From: VAZQ01 sp963807865
Lineage (GTDB): Bacteria > Pseudomonadota > Alphaproteobacteria > Rhizobiales > Xanthobacteraceae
Direction of reading: 5' to 3'
DNA: 64,000 bases
NCBI GenBank assembly: GCA_963807865.1
Contig: CAWEDK010000020.1
Location: forward strand, 248,001 to 312,000
The position numbers and the translations under genes are program-made. Under the pieces are notes generated by a model. The model saw nothing but the letters and a program-made list of their open reading frames with translations, made no database searches and had not been told where the DNA came from. Below are positions 63,752-64,000 of the stretch, piece after piece (the stretch's first letter is position 1; every line of letters begins with the position of its first letter).

Positions 63752-64000
63752 GCGCTCCGGCGCTCTCGACGCGCGGGCTCGACAAGAGCTTCGGCTCGCT
63801 CGTGGTCGCCAACGACATCGAGATCGATCTGCCGCACGGCGAGCGCTATGCGCTGATCGGGCCGAACGGCGCCGGCAAGACCACGCTGATCAACCTGATG
63901 ACCGGCATGCTGCGGCCCGACGGCGGCCAGATCTTCCTCGGCGACGACGACATCACCGCGCTCCGGCCGCAGGAGCGCGGTCAAGCGCGGGCTGGTGCGC
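63748..64000 (+). CDS. livG: Branched-chain amino acid ABC ATPase LivG, 3' partial
   Basis: First about 80 residues of the ATPase, start GTG 63748, overlapping the livM stop by four bases. Walker A is GPNGAGKTTLINLMTGMLRP, typical of LivG. An extra G at 63979 breaks the frame; removing it gives RPQERVKRGLVR, the expected continuation. The Walker B and signature motifs lie beyond the window. Confidence 0.9.
   Translation, partial: MSAPALSTRGLDKSFGSLVVANDIEIDLPHGERYALIGPNGAGKTTLINLMTGMLRPDGGQIFLGDDDITALRPQERGQARAGA

Noticed and set aside
1..64000. tRNA and rRNA genes
   Set aside because: I looked for the GTTCGANTCC-type T-arm with a matching acceptor stem in the intergenic regions and saw none that could be completed.

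Overview
The window looks like chromosomal DNA of a GC-rich alphaproteobacterium of the Hyphomicrobiales (Bradyrhizobiaceae/Xanthobacteraceae-like). Grounds: family-level dispersed palindromic repeats typical of these genomes; several Omp25/Omp31-type barrels starting with the signal-peptide/AADLP pattern; many Bug-type and ABC-type binding proteins; a 1544-residue GPR/RgsE-like polar-growth protein; and a CtrA-type TTAA-N7-TTAA site. No phage, plasmid or CRISPR features were seen. One apparently intact IS110-family element is present.

Quality caveat: about 38 positions break otherwise well-conserved genes, including murJ, which is normally essential. Almost every break is repaired by deleting one G, nearly always a G that follows C on the coding strand. 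Corrected lengths then come out as whole codons. I treat these as sequence errors, not pseudogenes, and give gene extents for the corrected genes. Two genes (livM, and the MFS gene at 30.4-31.6 kb) also carry in-frame stops.

Layout. 1-2.7 kb: a DegT-type aminotransferase and murJ. 2.8-8.4 kb: an HtrA-like protease, divergent from an RND efflux adaptor and pump. 8.4-15.8 kb: an MFS exporter, a serine hydrolase, cytochrome c', a diheme cytochrome c, an EamA permease, and a Cys-rich micro-gene coupled to a membrane-anchored protein under a CRP-like palindrome. 15.6-18.3 kb: a stand-alone AsnC effector domain and a TPP-riboswitch-controlled thiM-thiE-thiD operon. 18.4-26.2 kb: an orphan TRAP binding protein, an isochorismatase/ester-cyclase/dinucleotide-reductase operon with divergent LysR, and an AtuA-type (DUF1446) operon with a Bug binding protein and divergent LysR.

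26.3-29.6 kb: a B-type (ba3-like) cytochrome c oxidase operon (small subunit, subunit II, subunit I, c4-like diheme cytochrome). 29.9-36.6 kb: a secreted protein, an MFS transporter, a hypothetical protein, a serine/threonine dehydratase, and three tandem outer-membrane barrels, each followed by a strong hairpin. 37-46 kb: an SDR without the usual Tyr/Lys, an FAH-family hydrolase, a Bug protein, a dipeptide epimerase, two orphan ABC binding proteins, a repeat-containing hypothetical protein, and a fourth barrel. 46.4-47.8 kb: the IS110 element.

48.1-57 kb: the GPR-like protein divergent from an Hpt protein, a 2Fe-2S ferredoxin, a secreted protein, a thioesterase, a ferredoxin-NADP reductase, and a ParE-like toxin/antitoxin pair. 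57-64 kb: a large secreted SGNH hydrolase and a branched-chain amino-acid type ABC operon (two tandem binding proteins, livH, livM, start of livG) that runs off the window.
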